A stretch of DNA of 64,000 bases from Pleurodeles waltl. Taxonomy: Eukaryota; Chordata; Amphibia; Caudata; Salamandridae. The position numbers and the translations under genes are program-made. Under the pieces are notes generated by a model. That model was not told the origin of the DNA. It made no database searches and saw nothing but the letters and a program-made list of their open reading frames with translations. This document shows, in pieces, positions 52,617 through 63,184 of this stretch. Where the stretch lies: contig NW_027150021.1 of NCBI RefSeq assembly GCF_031143425.1, positions 87,588 to 151,587 of the forward strand. The letters run 5' to 3'. Each line of letters begins with the position of its first letter. Within the stretch, counting starts at the first letter, position 1.

Positions 52617-54872
52617 GTGGCAAAGGCCCTCCTGGGAATATTTTCCAGGGTGGGCTTCCCAAAGGAAGTAGTATCAGACAGGGGAAGCAATTTCATGTCT
52701 GCATACTTAAAGGCCATGTGGAAGGAGTGTGGTGTAACGTACAAGTTCACAACACCCTATCATCCACAAACAAATGGACTGGTGGAGAGATTTAATAAAA
52801 CTCTCAAAGGCATGATTATGGGCCTCCCTGAAAAACTCCGCAGGAGATGGGATATCCTTCTACCATGCCTCCTTTTTGCCTACAGGGAGGTACCCCAGAA
52901 AGGAGTGGGCTTCAGCCCCTTTGAACTTCTTTTTGGACACCCTGTTAGGGGTCCACTCACACTTGTAAAGGAGGGTCGGGAACAACCTTTAAAAGCTCCT
53001 AAGCAGGATATTGTGGATTATGTACTTGGCCTCAGATCAAGGATGGCTGAGTACATGAAAAAGGCCAGTAAAAACCTCCAGGCCAGCCAAGAGCTCCAGA
53101 AGCAATGGCATGATCAGAAGGCTGTTTTGGTTCAGTACCAACCAGGGCAGAAAGTGTGGGTCTTGGAGCCTGTGGCCCCAAGAGCACTCCAAGATAAATG
53201 GAGTGGACCCCACACAATTGTTGAAAAGAAGGGAGAAGTCACCTATTTAGTTGACTTAGGCACTGCCAGGAGTCCCCTTAGGGTGCTCCATGTCAACCGC
53301 CTGAAACCCTACTATGACAGGGCTGATCTCACCCTGCTCATGGCAACTGATGAGGGACAGGAAGAAGACAGTGATCCTCTACCTGATCTCTTCTCTTCCA
53401 CAGAACAAGATGCTCTTGTGGAAGGTGTAGTTTTGGCTGACTGTCTTACTGCTGAGCAGAAAGACAATTGCATAAATCTCCTAGATCAATTCTCTGAACT
53501 CTTCTCTACTGTGCCAGGTACCACTTCTTGGTGTGAGCACACTATAGATACTGGAGACAGTTTACCTGTCAAAAGTAAGATCTATAGGCAGCCTGACCAT
53601 GTCAGGGACTGCATAAAGCAAGAGGTCCAGAAAATGTTAGAACTAGGATTAGTTGAGCACTCTGACAGTCCATGGGCTTCTCCTGTGGTACTGGTACCAA
53701 AACCCCATTCCAAAGATGGAAAGAAGGAAATGCGGTTTTGTGTAGACTATAGAGGTCTCAACTTGGTAACCAAAACTGATGCTCACCCTATACCCAGGGC
53801 AGATGAGCTCATAGATACACTGGCATCTGCCAAGTATCTAAGCACTTTTTACTTGACTGCAGGGTATTGGCAGATCAAATTGTCAGAAGATGCTAAACCT
53901 AAGACTGCATTTTCAACTATTGGAGGACATTACCAGTTTGCTGTAATGCCTTTTGGTTTGAAAAATGCACCTGCCACTTTTCAGAGGTTGGTGAACACAG
54001 TCCTGCAAGGGCTGGAAGCTTTCAGTGCAGCATATTTGGACGATATAGCTGTCTTTAGCTCCAGCTGGGATGATCACCTGGTCCACCTATGGAAAGTTTT
54101 GGAGGCCCTGCAAAAGGCAGGCCTCACTATCAAGGCTTCAAAGTGCCAGATAGGGCAGGGTAAGGTGGTTTATCTGGGACACCTTGTTGGTGGGGAACAT
54201 ATTGCACCACTTCAGGGGAAAATCCAAACAATTATTGATTGGGTTCCCCCTACCACTCAGACTCAGGTGAGAGCCTTCCTAGGCCTCACTGGGTATTACA
54301 GGAGGTTCATTAAGAACTATGGCTCCATTGCAGCCCCTCTTAATGACCTCACATCCAAGAAAATGCCTAAAAAGGTATTATGGACAGCAAACTGTCAGAA
54401 AGCTTTTGAGGAGCTGAAGCAGGCCATGTGCTCTGCACCTGTCCTGAAAAGCCCTTGTTACTCTAAAAAATTCTATGTCCAAACTGATGCATCTGAATTA
54501 GGAGTAGGGGCAGTGCTATCACAACTTAATTCTGAGGGCCAGGATCAACCTGTTGCTTTTATTAGTAGGAGGTTGACCCCTAGAGAAAAGCGTTGGTCTG
54601 CCATTGAGAGGGAGGCCTTTGCTGTGGTCTGGGCACTGAAGAAGTTGAGGCCATACCTGTTTGGCACTCACTTCATTGTTCAGACAGACCACAAACCTCT
54701 ACTTTGGCTAAAACAAATGAAAGGTGAAAATCCTAAATTGTTGAGGTGGTCCATATCCCTACAGGGAATGGACTATACAGTGGAACATAGACCTGGGAGT
54801 AGCCACTCCAATGCAGATGGACTCTCCAGATATTTCCACTTAGACAATGAAGACTCATCAGGTCATGGCTAG
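52617..54872 (+). CDS. integrase C-terminal half, RT and RNase H, element W
   Basis: A 751-residue frame continues integrase (SDRGSNFMS and NGLVERFN carry the second Asp and the Glu), the GPY/F-like module and the RT. RT motifs RFCVDYRGLN and YLDDIAVF are present. The domain A motif reads STFYLTAGYWQ: a GAT-to-TAC-type change has replaced the first catalytic Asp (FDLTAGY in E1 and Y) by Tyr, so this RT should be inactive. RNase H motifs are intact and the end is HLDNEDSSGHG. The Met at 52617 is internal; true homology starts right after the frameshift at about 52568. Confidence 0.9.
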   Translation: MAKALLGIFSRVGFPKEVVSDRGSNFMSAYLKAMWKECGVTYKFTTPYHPQTNGLVERFNKTLKGMIMGLPEKLRRRWDILLPCLLFAYREVPQKGVGFSPFELLFGHPVRGPLTLVKEGREQPLKAPKQDIVDYVLGLRSRMAEYMKKASKNLQASQELQKQWHDQKAVLVQYQPGQKVWVLEPVAPRALQDKWSGPHTIVEKKGEVTYLVDLGTARSPLRVLHVNRLKPYYDRADLTLLMATDEGQEEDSDPLPDLFSSTEQDALVEGVVLADCLTAEQKDNCINLLDQFSELFSTVPGTTSWCEHTIDTGDSLPVKSKIYRQPDHVRDCIKQEVQKMLELGLVEHSDSPWASPVVLVPKPHSKDGKKEMRFCVDYRGLNLVTKTDAHPIPRADELIDTLASAKYLSTFYLTAGYWQIKLSEDAKPKTAFSTIGGHYQFAVMPFGLKNAPATFQRLVNTVLQGLEAFSAAYLDDIAVFSSSWDDHLVHLWKVLEALQKAGLTIKASKCQIGQGKVVYLGHLVGGEHIAPLQGKIQTIIDWVPPTTQTQVRAFLGLTGYYRRFIKNYGSIAAPLNDLTSKKMPKKVLWTANCQKAFEELKQAMCSAPVLKSPCYSKKFYVQTDASELGVGAVLSQLNSEGQDQPVAFISRRLTPREKRWSAIEREAFAVVWALKKLRPYLFGTHFIVQTDHKPLLWLKQMKGENPKLLRWSISLQGMDYTVEHRPGSSHSNADGLSRYFHLDNEDSSGHG

Positions 54873-54888
54873 TCTTATTGTCCTTCGT

Positions 54889-54901
54889 TTGGGGGGGGTT
54901 G
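54889..54901 (+). other. polypurine tract of W
   Basis: TTTGGGGGGGG followed by TTG lies between the RNase H stop and the LTR start TGTAGGAAAG. Confidence 0.7.
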
Positions 54902-57899
54902 TGTAGGAAAGTACCATCTTGCCTGGCATGTTACCCCCATTTTTCACTGTATATATGTTGTTTTAGTTGTATGTGTCACTGGGACCCTGGTAACCCAGGG
55001 CCCCAGTGCTCATAAGTGTGCCTGAATGTGTTACCTGTGTAGTGACTAACTGTCTCACTGAGGCTCTGCTAATCAGAACCTCAGTGGTTATGCTCTCTCA
55101 TTTATTTCCAAATTGTCACTAACAGGCTAGTGACCATTTTTACCAATTTACATTGGCTTACTGGAACACCCTTATAATTCCCTAGTATATGGTACTGAGG
55201 TACCCAGGGTATTGGGGTTCCAGGAGATCCCTATGGGCTGCAGCATTTCTTTTGCCACCCATAGGGAGCTCTGACAATTCTTACACAGGCCTGCCACTGC
55301 AGCCTGAGTGAAATAACGTCCACGTTATTTCACAGCCATTTTACTCTGCACTTAAGTAACTTATAAGTCACCTATATGTCTAACCTTTACCTGGTAAAGG
55401 TTAGGTGCAAAGTTACTTAGTGTGAGGGCACCCTGGCACTAGCCAAGGTGCCCCCACATTGTTCAGAGCCAATTCCCTGAACTTTGTGAGTGCGGGGACA
55501 CCATTACACGCGTACACTACATATAGGTCACTACCTATATGTAGCTTCACAATGGTAACTCCGAATATGGCCATGTAACATGTCTATGATCATGGAATTG
55601 CCCCCTCTATGCCATCCTGGCATAGTTGGCACAATCCCATGACCCCAGTGGTCTGTAGCACAGACCCTGGTACAGCCAAAACTGCCCTTCCTGGGGTTTC
55701 ACTGCAGCTGCTGCTGCTGCCAACCACTCAGACAGGCATCTGCCCTCCTGGGGTCCAGCCAGGCCTGGCCCAGGATGGCAGAACAAAGAACTTCCTCTGA
55801 GAGAGGGTGTGACACCCTCTCCCTTTGGAAAATGGTGTGAAGGCAGGGGAGGAGTAGCCTCCCCCAGCCTCTGGAAATGCTTTGTTGGGCACAGATGTGC
55901 CCAATTCTGCATAAGCCAGTCTACACCGGTTCAGGGGACCCCTTAGTCCTGCTCTGGCGCGAAACTGGACAAAGGAAAGGGGAGTGACCACTCCCCTGAC
56001 CTGCACCTCCCCTGGGAGATGTCCAGAGCTCCTCCAGTGTGCTCCAGACCTCTGCCATCTTGGAAACAGAGGTGCTGCTGGCACACTGGACTGCTCTGAG
56101 TGGCCAGTGCCACCAGGTGACGTCAGAGACTCCTTCTGATAGGCTCCTTCAGGTGTTAGTAGCCTATCCTCTCTCCTAGGTAGCCAAACCCTCTTTTCTG
56201 GCTATTTAGGGTCTCTGTCTCTGGGGAAACTTTAGGTAACGAATGCAAGAGCTCATCCGAGTTCCTCTGCATCTCTCTCTTCACCTTCTGCCAAGGAATT
56301 GACTGCTGACCGCGCTGGAAGCCTGCAAAACTGCAACATAGTTGCAAAGACGACTACTGCAACTCTGTAACGCTGATCCTGCCGCCTTCTCGACTGTTTT
56401 CCTGGTGGTGCATGCTGTGGGGGTAGTCTGCCTCCTCTCTGCACTAGAAGCTCCGAAGAAATCTCCCGTGGGTCGACGGAATCTTCCCCCTGCAACCGCA
56501 GGCACCAAAAAGCTGCATTACCGGTCCCTTGGGTCTCCTCTCAGCACGACGAGCGAGGTCCCTCGAATCTAGCAACTCTGTCCAAGTGACTCCCACAGTC
56601 CAGTGACTCTTCAGTCCAAGTTTGGTGGAGGTAAGTCCTTGTCTCCCCACGCCAGACTGCATTGCTGGGAACCGCGACTTTTGCAGCTACTCCGGCCTCC
56701 GTGCACTTCCGGCGGAAATCCTTTGTGCACAGTCCAGCCTGTGTCCATGGCACTCAAACCTGCATTGCACGACCTCCTAAGTTGTTCTCCGGCGACGTGG
56801 GACTTCTTTGTGCGACTTCGGGTGAGCACCATTTCACGCATCCTTGTAGTGCCTGTTTCTGGCACTTCTCCGGGTGCTACCTGCTGCTGAGAGGGCTCCT
56901 TGTCTTGCTCGACGTCCCCTCTCTCTCCTGACGCAATTTGCGACATCCTGGTCCTCCCTGGGCCACAGCAGCATCCAAAAATGCTTACCGCACGATTTGC
57001 AGCTAGCAAGGCTTGTTGGTGGTCTTTCGGCGGGAAAATACTTTTGCACGACTCTCCACGGTGAGTGGGATCCGTCCACCAAAGGGGAAGTCTCTAGCCC
57101 TTTTCGTTCCTGCAGAAACCTCAGCTTCTTCTGTCCAGTAGAAGCTTCTTTGCACCCACAGCTGGCATTTCCTGGGCATCTGCCCATCTCCGACTTGCTT
57201 GTGACTTTTGGACTTGGTCCCCTTGTTCCACAGGTACCCTAGATTGGAAATCCATCGTTGTTGCATTGTTGGTTTGTGTCTTTCCTACATTATTCCCCTA
57301 TCACGACTTCTTTGTCCTTTGGGGAACTTTAGTGCACTTTGCACTCACTTTTCAGGGTCTTGGGGTGGGCTATTTTTCTAACCCTCACTATTTTCTAATA
57401 GTCCCAGCGACCCTCTACAAGGTCACATAGGTTTGGGGTCCATTCGTGGTTCGCATTCCACTTTTGGAGTATATGGTTTGTGTTGCCCCTATCCCTATGT
57501 GTCCCCATTGCATCCGATTGTAACTATACATTGTTTGCACTGTTTTCTAAGACTATTACTGCATAATTTGGTATTGTGTATATATATCTTGTGTATATTT
57601 CCTATCCTCTCACTGAGGGTACACTCTGAGATACTTTGGCATATTGTCATAAAAATAAAGTACCTTTATTTTTAGTATAACTGTGTATTGTGTTTTCTTA
57701 TGATATTGTGCATATGACACTAAGTGGTACTGTAGGAGCTTCACTCGTCTCCTAGTTCAGCCTAAGCTGCTCTGCTAAGCTACCATTATCTATCAGCCTA
57801 TGCTGCTAGACACCCTATACACTAATAACGGATAACCGGGCCTGGTGCAAGGTGCAAGTACCCCTTGGTACTCACTACAAGCCAGTCCAGCCTCCTACA
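54902..57899 (+). repeat. 3' LTR of W (B head), 2,998 bp
   Basis: It has the same length as the 5' LTR but a different tail from about 56290: CTTCTGCCAAGGAATTG, GTCTCCCCACGCCAGACTGC and GTAGGAGCTTCACTCG. TGACGTCA lies near 56118 and a splice donor near 56632. Confidence 0.88.
57651..57673 (+). terminator. polyadenylation palindrome in the W 3' LTR
   Basis: AATAAA (57654-57659) lies between arms AAAAATAAAG and CTTTATTTTT, followed by GTGTATTGTGTTTTC. This would end transcripts of W. Confidence 0.6.
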
Positions 57900-59373
57900 C
57901 TACCCCCACAGCATGCACAAGCAGGAAAACAGTCGAGAAGGCGGCAGGATCAGCGTTACAGAGTTGCAGTAGTCGTCTTTGCTACTATGTTGCAGGTTTG
58001 CAGGCTTCCAGCGCGGTCAGCAGTCGATTCCTTATCAGAAGGTGAAGAGAGAGATGCAGAGATCTGACGTCACCTGGTGGCACTGGCCACTCAGAGCAGT
58101 CCAGTGTGCCAGCAGCACCTCTGTTTCCAAGATGGCAGAGGTCTGGAGCACACTGGAGGAGCTCTTGGCACCTCCCAGGGGAGGTACCGGTCAGGGGAGT
58201 GGTCACTCCCCTTTCCTTTGTCCAGTTTCGCGCCAGAGCAGGGCTAAGGGGTCCCTGAACCGGTGTAGACTGGCTTATGCAGAATTGGGCACCAAAAGTG
58301 CCCATGAAAGCATTTCCAGAGGCTGGGGGAGGCTACTCCTCCCCTGCCTTCACACCATTTTCCAAAGGGAGAGGGTGTAACACCCTCTCTCAGAGGTAGT
58401 TCTTTGTTCTGCCATCCTGGGCCAGGCCTGGCTGGATCCCAGGAGGGCAGATGCCTGTCTGAGGGGTTGGCAGCAGCAGCAGCTGCAATGAAACCCCGGG
58501 AAAGGCAGTTTGGCAGTACCAGGGTCAGTGCTACAGGCCACTGGGATCATGGGATTGTGCCAACTATGCCAGGATGATATAGAGGGGGCAATTCCATGAT
58601 CATAGACATATTACATGGCCATATTCGGAGTTACCATTGTGAAGCTACATATAGGTAGTGACCTATATGTAGTGCATGCGTGTAATGGTGTCCACGCACT
58701 CACAAAGTCCAGGGAATTGGCCCTGAACAATGTGGGGGCACCTTGGCTAGTGCCAGGGTGCCCACACACTAAGTAACTTTGCACCTAACCTTTACCAGGT
58801 AAAGGTTAGACATATAGGTGACTTATAAGTTACTTAAGTGCAGTGTAAAATGGCTGTGAAATAACGTGGACGTTATTTCACTCAGGCTGCAGTGGCAGGC
58901 CTGTGTAAGAATTGTCAGAGCTCCCTATGGGTGGCAAAAGAAATGCTGCAGCCCATAGGGATCTCCTGGATACCCAATACCCTGGGTACCTCAGTACCAT
59001 ATACTAGGGAATTATAAGGGTGTTCCAGTAAGCCAATGTAAATTGGTAAAATTGGTCACTAGCCTGTTAGTGACAATTTGAAAGAAATGAGAGGGCATAA
59101 CCACTGAGGTTCTGATAAGCAGAGCCTCAGTGAGACAGTTAGGCACCACACAGGGAACACATACATATAGGCCACAAACTTATGAGCACTGGGGTCCTGA
59201 CTAGCAGGGTCCCAGTGACACATAACAAACATACTGAAAACATAGGGTTTTCACTATGAGCACTGGGCCCTGGCAAGCAGGATACCAGTGAGACAGTGAA
59301 AACACCCTGACATACACTCACAAACAGGCCCAAAGTGGGGGTAACAAGGCTAGAAAGAGGCTACTTTCTCACA
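57900..59373 (-). repeat. reversed A LTR fragment (probable 5' LTR of M2)
   Basis: It starts inside the LTR (CTACCCCCACAGCATGC), directly after the last base of W, and runs to the LTR head CTTTCTCACA. About 150 bp are missing at 58062, where GATGCAGA joins TCTGACGTCACC, removing the TATTTAG region next to the CRE. GGATACCAGTGAG ties it to the M2 3' LTR at 46276-46502. It abuts plus-strand pol sequence (GTAACTTGG) on the right. Confidence 0.8.
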
Positions 59374-59928
59374 GTAACTTGGATCCTAGAACAATGGACC
59401 AAGTGCTCCCTAAAGCTAGGGTTAGTAAGGGTAAATCCCTACCCACTATCCCTCCCTCTCCAGATGATTCTACTGCTGAGGAAAAATAATTTACCCCTGT
59501 GCAGTACCTTCACCAGAGGAGCTGGCAGCAGACACTACTGAGCTTTTGGGTGGAGGGGGGCCTGCCAGGGAGGAGCTGAGTGTGGCACAGCAAACCTGTT
59601 CCACATTAGAGGGTCTAAGACAGCAAGCTGTCAAACAGCAAAATGTGGATGTCAGTGACTCACATACAGTTTACTGGGAAGACAACCTCTTGCACACAGA
59701 GGCAAGGGACCCAAAACCTGGAGCAGCCAGGAGATTGGTCATTCCCCTGCAGTACAGACAGTTTCTCCTAACTCTGTCACACGACATTACCTTGGCTGGA
59801 CATTTGGGTCAGATTAAAACATGGGAAAGGCTTGTCCCCCTTTTTCACTGGCCTAGGATGTCAGAGGACACAAAGGATTTGTGTAACTCCTGCGTGACCT
59901 GCCAAGCCAGTGACAAGACTGGTGCACT
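59374..59928 (+). pseudogene. integrase fragment of an older autonomous element V
   Basis: It begins in the protease-integrase linker (GATCCTAGAACAATGGACC), with an in-frame stop near 59486. An open stretch from 59546 covers the acidic linker and the integrase zinc domain (SHDITLAGHLGQ, CNSCVTCQ). It is cut at 59928 by the next LTR, and the open frame reads nonsense into that LTR as far as 60076. It is more diverged from E1 and W than they are from each other, so it is old, and it hosts M2 to its left. Confidence 0.85.
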
Positions 59929-62910
59929 TGTAGGAAAGTACCATCTTGCCTGGCATGTTACCCCCATATTTCACTGTATATATGTTGTTTTAGTTGTATG
60001 TGTCACTGGGACCCTGCCAGCCAGGGCCCCAGTGCTCATAAGTGTGCCCTGTATGTGTTACCTGAGTTATGACTAACTGTCTCACTGAGGCTCTGCGTAA
60101 TCAGAACCTCAGTGGTTATGCTCTCTCATTTCTTTCTAAATTGTCACTAACAGGCTAGTGACCAATTTTACCAATTCACATTGGCATACTGGAACACCCT
60201 TATAATTCCCTAGAATATGGTACTGAGGTACCCAGGGTATTGGGGTTCCAGGAGATCCCTATGGGCTGCAGCATTTCTTTTGCCACCCATAGGGAGCTCT
60301 GACAATTCTTACACATGCCTGCCACTGCAGCCTGAGTGAAATAACGTCCACGTTATTTCACAGCCATTTACCACTGCACTTAAGTAACTTATAAGTCACC
60401 TATATGTCTAACCTTTACCTGGTAAAGGTTGGGTGCTAAGTTACTTAGTGTGTGGGCACCCTGGCACTAGCCAAGGTGCCCCCACATTGTTCAGGGCAAA
60501 TTCCCCAGACTTTGTGAGTGCGGGGAAACCATTACACGTGTGCACTAAACAGAGGTCACTACCTATGTGTAGCTTCACAATGGTAACTCCGAATATGGCC
60601 ATGTAACATGTCTATGATCATGGAATTGTCCCCTCTATGCCATCCTGGCATTGTTGGCACAATCCCATGATTCCACGGGTCTCTAGCACAGACCCGGGTA
60701 CTGCCAAACTGCCTTTTCAGGGGTTTAACTGCAGCTGCTGCCAACCCCTCAGACAGGTTTCTGCCCTCCTGGGGTCCAGCCAGGCTTGGCCCAGGAAGGC
60801 AGAACAAAGGACTTCCTCAGAGAGAGGGTGTTACACCCTCTCCCTTTGGAAAAAGGTGTCAGGGCTGGGGAGGAGTAGCCTCCCCCAGCCTCTGGAAATG
60901 CTTTCATGGGCACAGATGGTGCCCATTTCTGCATAAGCCAGTCTACACCGGTTCAGGGACCCCTCAGCCCTGCTCTGGTGCGAAACTGGACAAAGGAAAG
61001 GGGAGTGACTACTCCCCTGACCTGCACCTTCCCTGGGAGGTGCCCAGAGCTCCTCCAGTGTGCTCCAGACCTCTGCCATCTTGGAAACAGATGTGCTGCT
61101 GGCACACTGGACTGCTCTGAGTGGCCAGGGCCAGCAGGTGACGTCAGAGACTCCTTCTGATAGGCTCCTTCAGGTGTTGCTAGGCTATCCTCTCTCCTAA
61201 GTAGCCAAACCCTCTTTTCTGTCAATTAAGGGTCTCTGCTTTGGGGAATTCGTTAGATAACGAATGCAAGAGCTCATCAGAGTTCCTCTGCATCTCTCTC
61301 TTCACCTTCTGCCAAGGAATCGACTGCTGACCGCGCTGGAAGCCTGCAAAACTACAACAAAGTAGCAACGACGACTACTGCGACACTGTAACGCTGATCC
61401 TGCCGCCTTCTCGACTGTTTTCCTGGTGGTGCATGCTGTGGGGGTAGTCTGCCTACTCTCTGCACTAGAAGCTCCGAAGAAATCTCCCGTGGGTTGACGG
61501 AATCTTACCCCTGCAACCGCAGGCACCAAAGAACTGCATCACCGGTCCTCTGGGTCTCCTCTCAGCACGACGCGCGAGGTCCCTTGAACTCAGCAACTCT
61601 GTCCAAGTGACTCCCACAGTCCAGTGACTCTTCAGTCCAAGTTTGGTGGAGGTAAGTCCTTGCCTCCCCACGCCAGACTGCATTGCTGGAACCGCGTGTT
61701 TTGCAGCTACTCCGGCTCCTGTGCACTCCACAAAGATTTCCTTTGTGCACAGCCAAGCCTGGGTCCACGGCACATTAACCTGTATGCACAACCTCCTGAG
61801 TTGTCCTCCAGCGGCGTGGGAGTCTCTTGTGTAACTTCAGGTGAGCACTGTTTCACTCCACTTCATAGTGCCTGTTCCAGCACTTCTGCGGGTGCTGCCT
61901 GCTCCTGAGAGGGCTGCTTGTTTTGCTGGTGCCCCCTCTGTCCCCTGACGCAATTGGCGACATCCTGGTCCCTCCTGGGCCACAGCAGCACCCAAAAACA
62001 CTAACCGCGAGCTTTGCAGCTAGCAAGGCTTGTTTGCGGTCTTTCTGCGGGAAAACACTTCTGCACGACTCTTCACGACGTGGGACATCTATCCTCCAAA
62101 GGAGAAGTTTCTAGCCCATGTCGTTCTTGCAGAATCCTCAGCTTCTACTGTCCAGTAGCAGCTTCTTTGCACCCACAGCTGGCATTTCCTGGGCATCTGC
62201 CCACTCTCGACTTGATCGTGACTTTTGGACTTGGTCCCCTTGTTCCACAGGTACCCTCGTCTGGAAATCCATTGTTGTTGCATTGCTGGTTTTGGTCTTT
62301 CCTGCAGAATTCCCCTATCATGGCTTCTGTGCTCTTTGGGGAACTTTAGTGCACTTTGCACTCACTTTTCAGGGTCTTGGGGTGGGCTATTTTTCTAACC
62401 CTCACTGTTTTCTTACAGTCCCAGCGACCCTCTACAAGGTCACATAGGTTTGGGGTCCATTTGTGGTTCGCATTCCACTTTTGGAGTATATGGTTTGTGT
62501 TGCCCCTATCCCTATGTGCCCCCATTGCATCCTATTGTAACTATACATTGTTTGCACTGTTTTCTAATACTATACTGCATATTTTTGGTATTGTGTACAT
62601 ATATCTTGTGTATATTTGCTATCCTCATACTGAGGGTACTCACTGAGAAACTTTGGCATATTGTCATAAAAATAAAGTACCTTTATTTTTAGTATATCTG
62701 TGTATTGTGTTTTCTTATGATATTGTGCATATGACACTAGTGGTACTGTAGGAGCTTCACTCTTCTCCTAGTTCAGCCTAAGATGCTCTGCTGAGCTACC
62801 ATTTTCTATCAGCCTAAGCTGCTAGACACCCCTATACACTAATAAGGGATGCCTGGTGCTAGGTGTAAGTACCCCTTGGTACTCACTACAAGACAGTCCA
62901 GCATCCTATA
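59929..62910 (+). repeat. 5' LTR of element T (B head), 2,982 bp
   Basis: TGTAGGAAAGTACC to CATCCTATA; the usual final CCTACA has become CCTATA. It is followed by the primer site TTGGTTGTGCAGCGG. It is more diverged than the other LTRs (for example GTGTGCCCTGTATG and CTCCACAAAGATTTCC), but TGACGTCA near 61139, the splice donor near 61651 and the poly(A) palindrome near 62670 are kept. Confidence 0.88.
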
Positions 62911-63184
62911 TTGGTTGTGCAGCGGTGGGATAAGTACTTTGCAACTACTTACCACTTTAATAATTGTACTTTTCATAAGAGAAAAATATACAAAACAAGT
63001 TCAGTGTATGTACACCTAACCAAAAAGATTTGCTTTTCTTCTCTCACTTCTTTTCTAAGTGCTGAAAAGTACCTCTAAACTTTCTAAAAAGTTCTTAAAA
63101 AGTTTTAAAAGTTTTTTTTTCTGTCTTTCAAAAAGTTCTGAAAAACTTTTTCTCACTTTTTCTATCCCTTAAACACTTTCTAAA
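62911..63184 (+). other. primer-binding site and leader of T
   Basis: TTGGTTGTGCAGCGGTGGGATAAG, then an A/T-rich leader with AAAAGTT motifs, as in the other elements. Confidence 0.65.

Larger units (their letters stand above)
46605..57899 (+). mobile_element. autonomous element W, both LTRs present, 11,295 bp
   Basis: LTR (46605-49602), primer site and leader (49603-49875), gag-pol in two frames (49876-54872), poly-G tract and LTR (54902-57899). It is the most complete autonomous copy here. The flanks ACTGG (left) and CTACC (right) do not match, and the two LTRs agree in the head but differ in the tail, so homologous exchange with a neighbouring copy followed insertion. It sits inside M2, much of whose internal region is missing. 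Confidence 0.88.

Noticed and set aside
46600..57904. Target duplication of W
   Set aside because: ACTGG on the left and CTACC on the right do not match.
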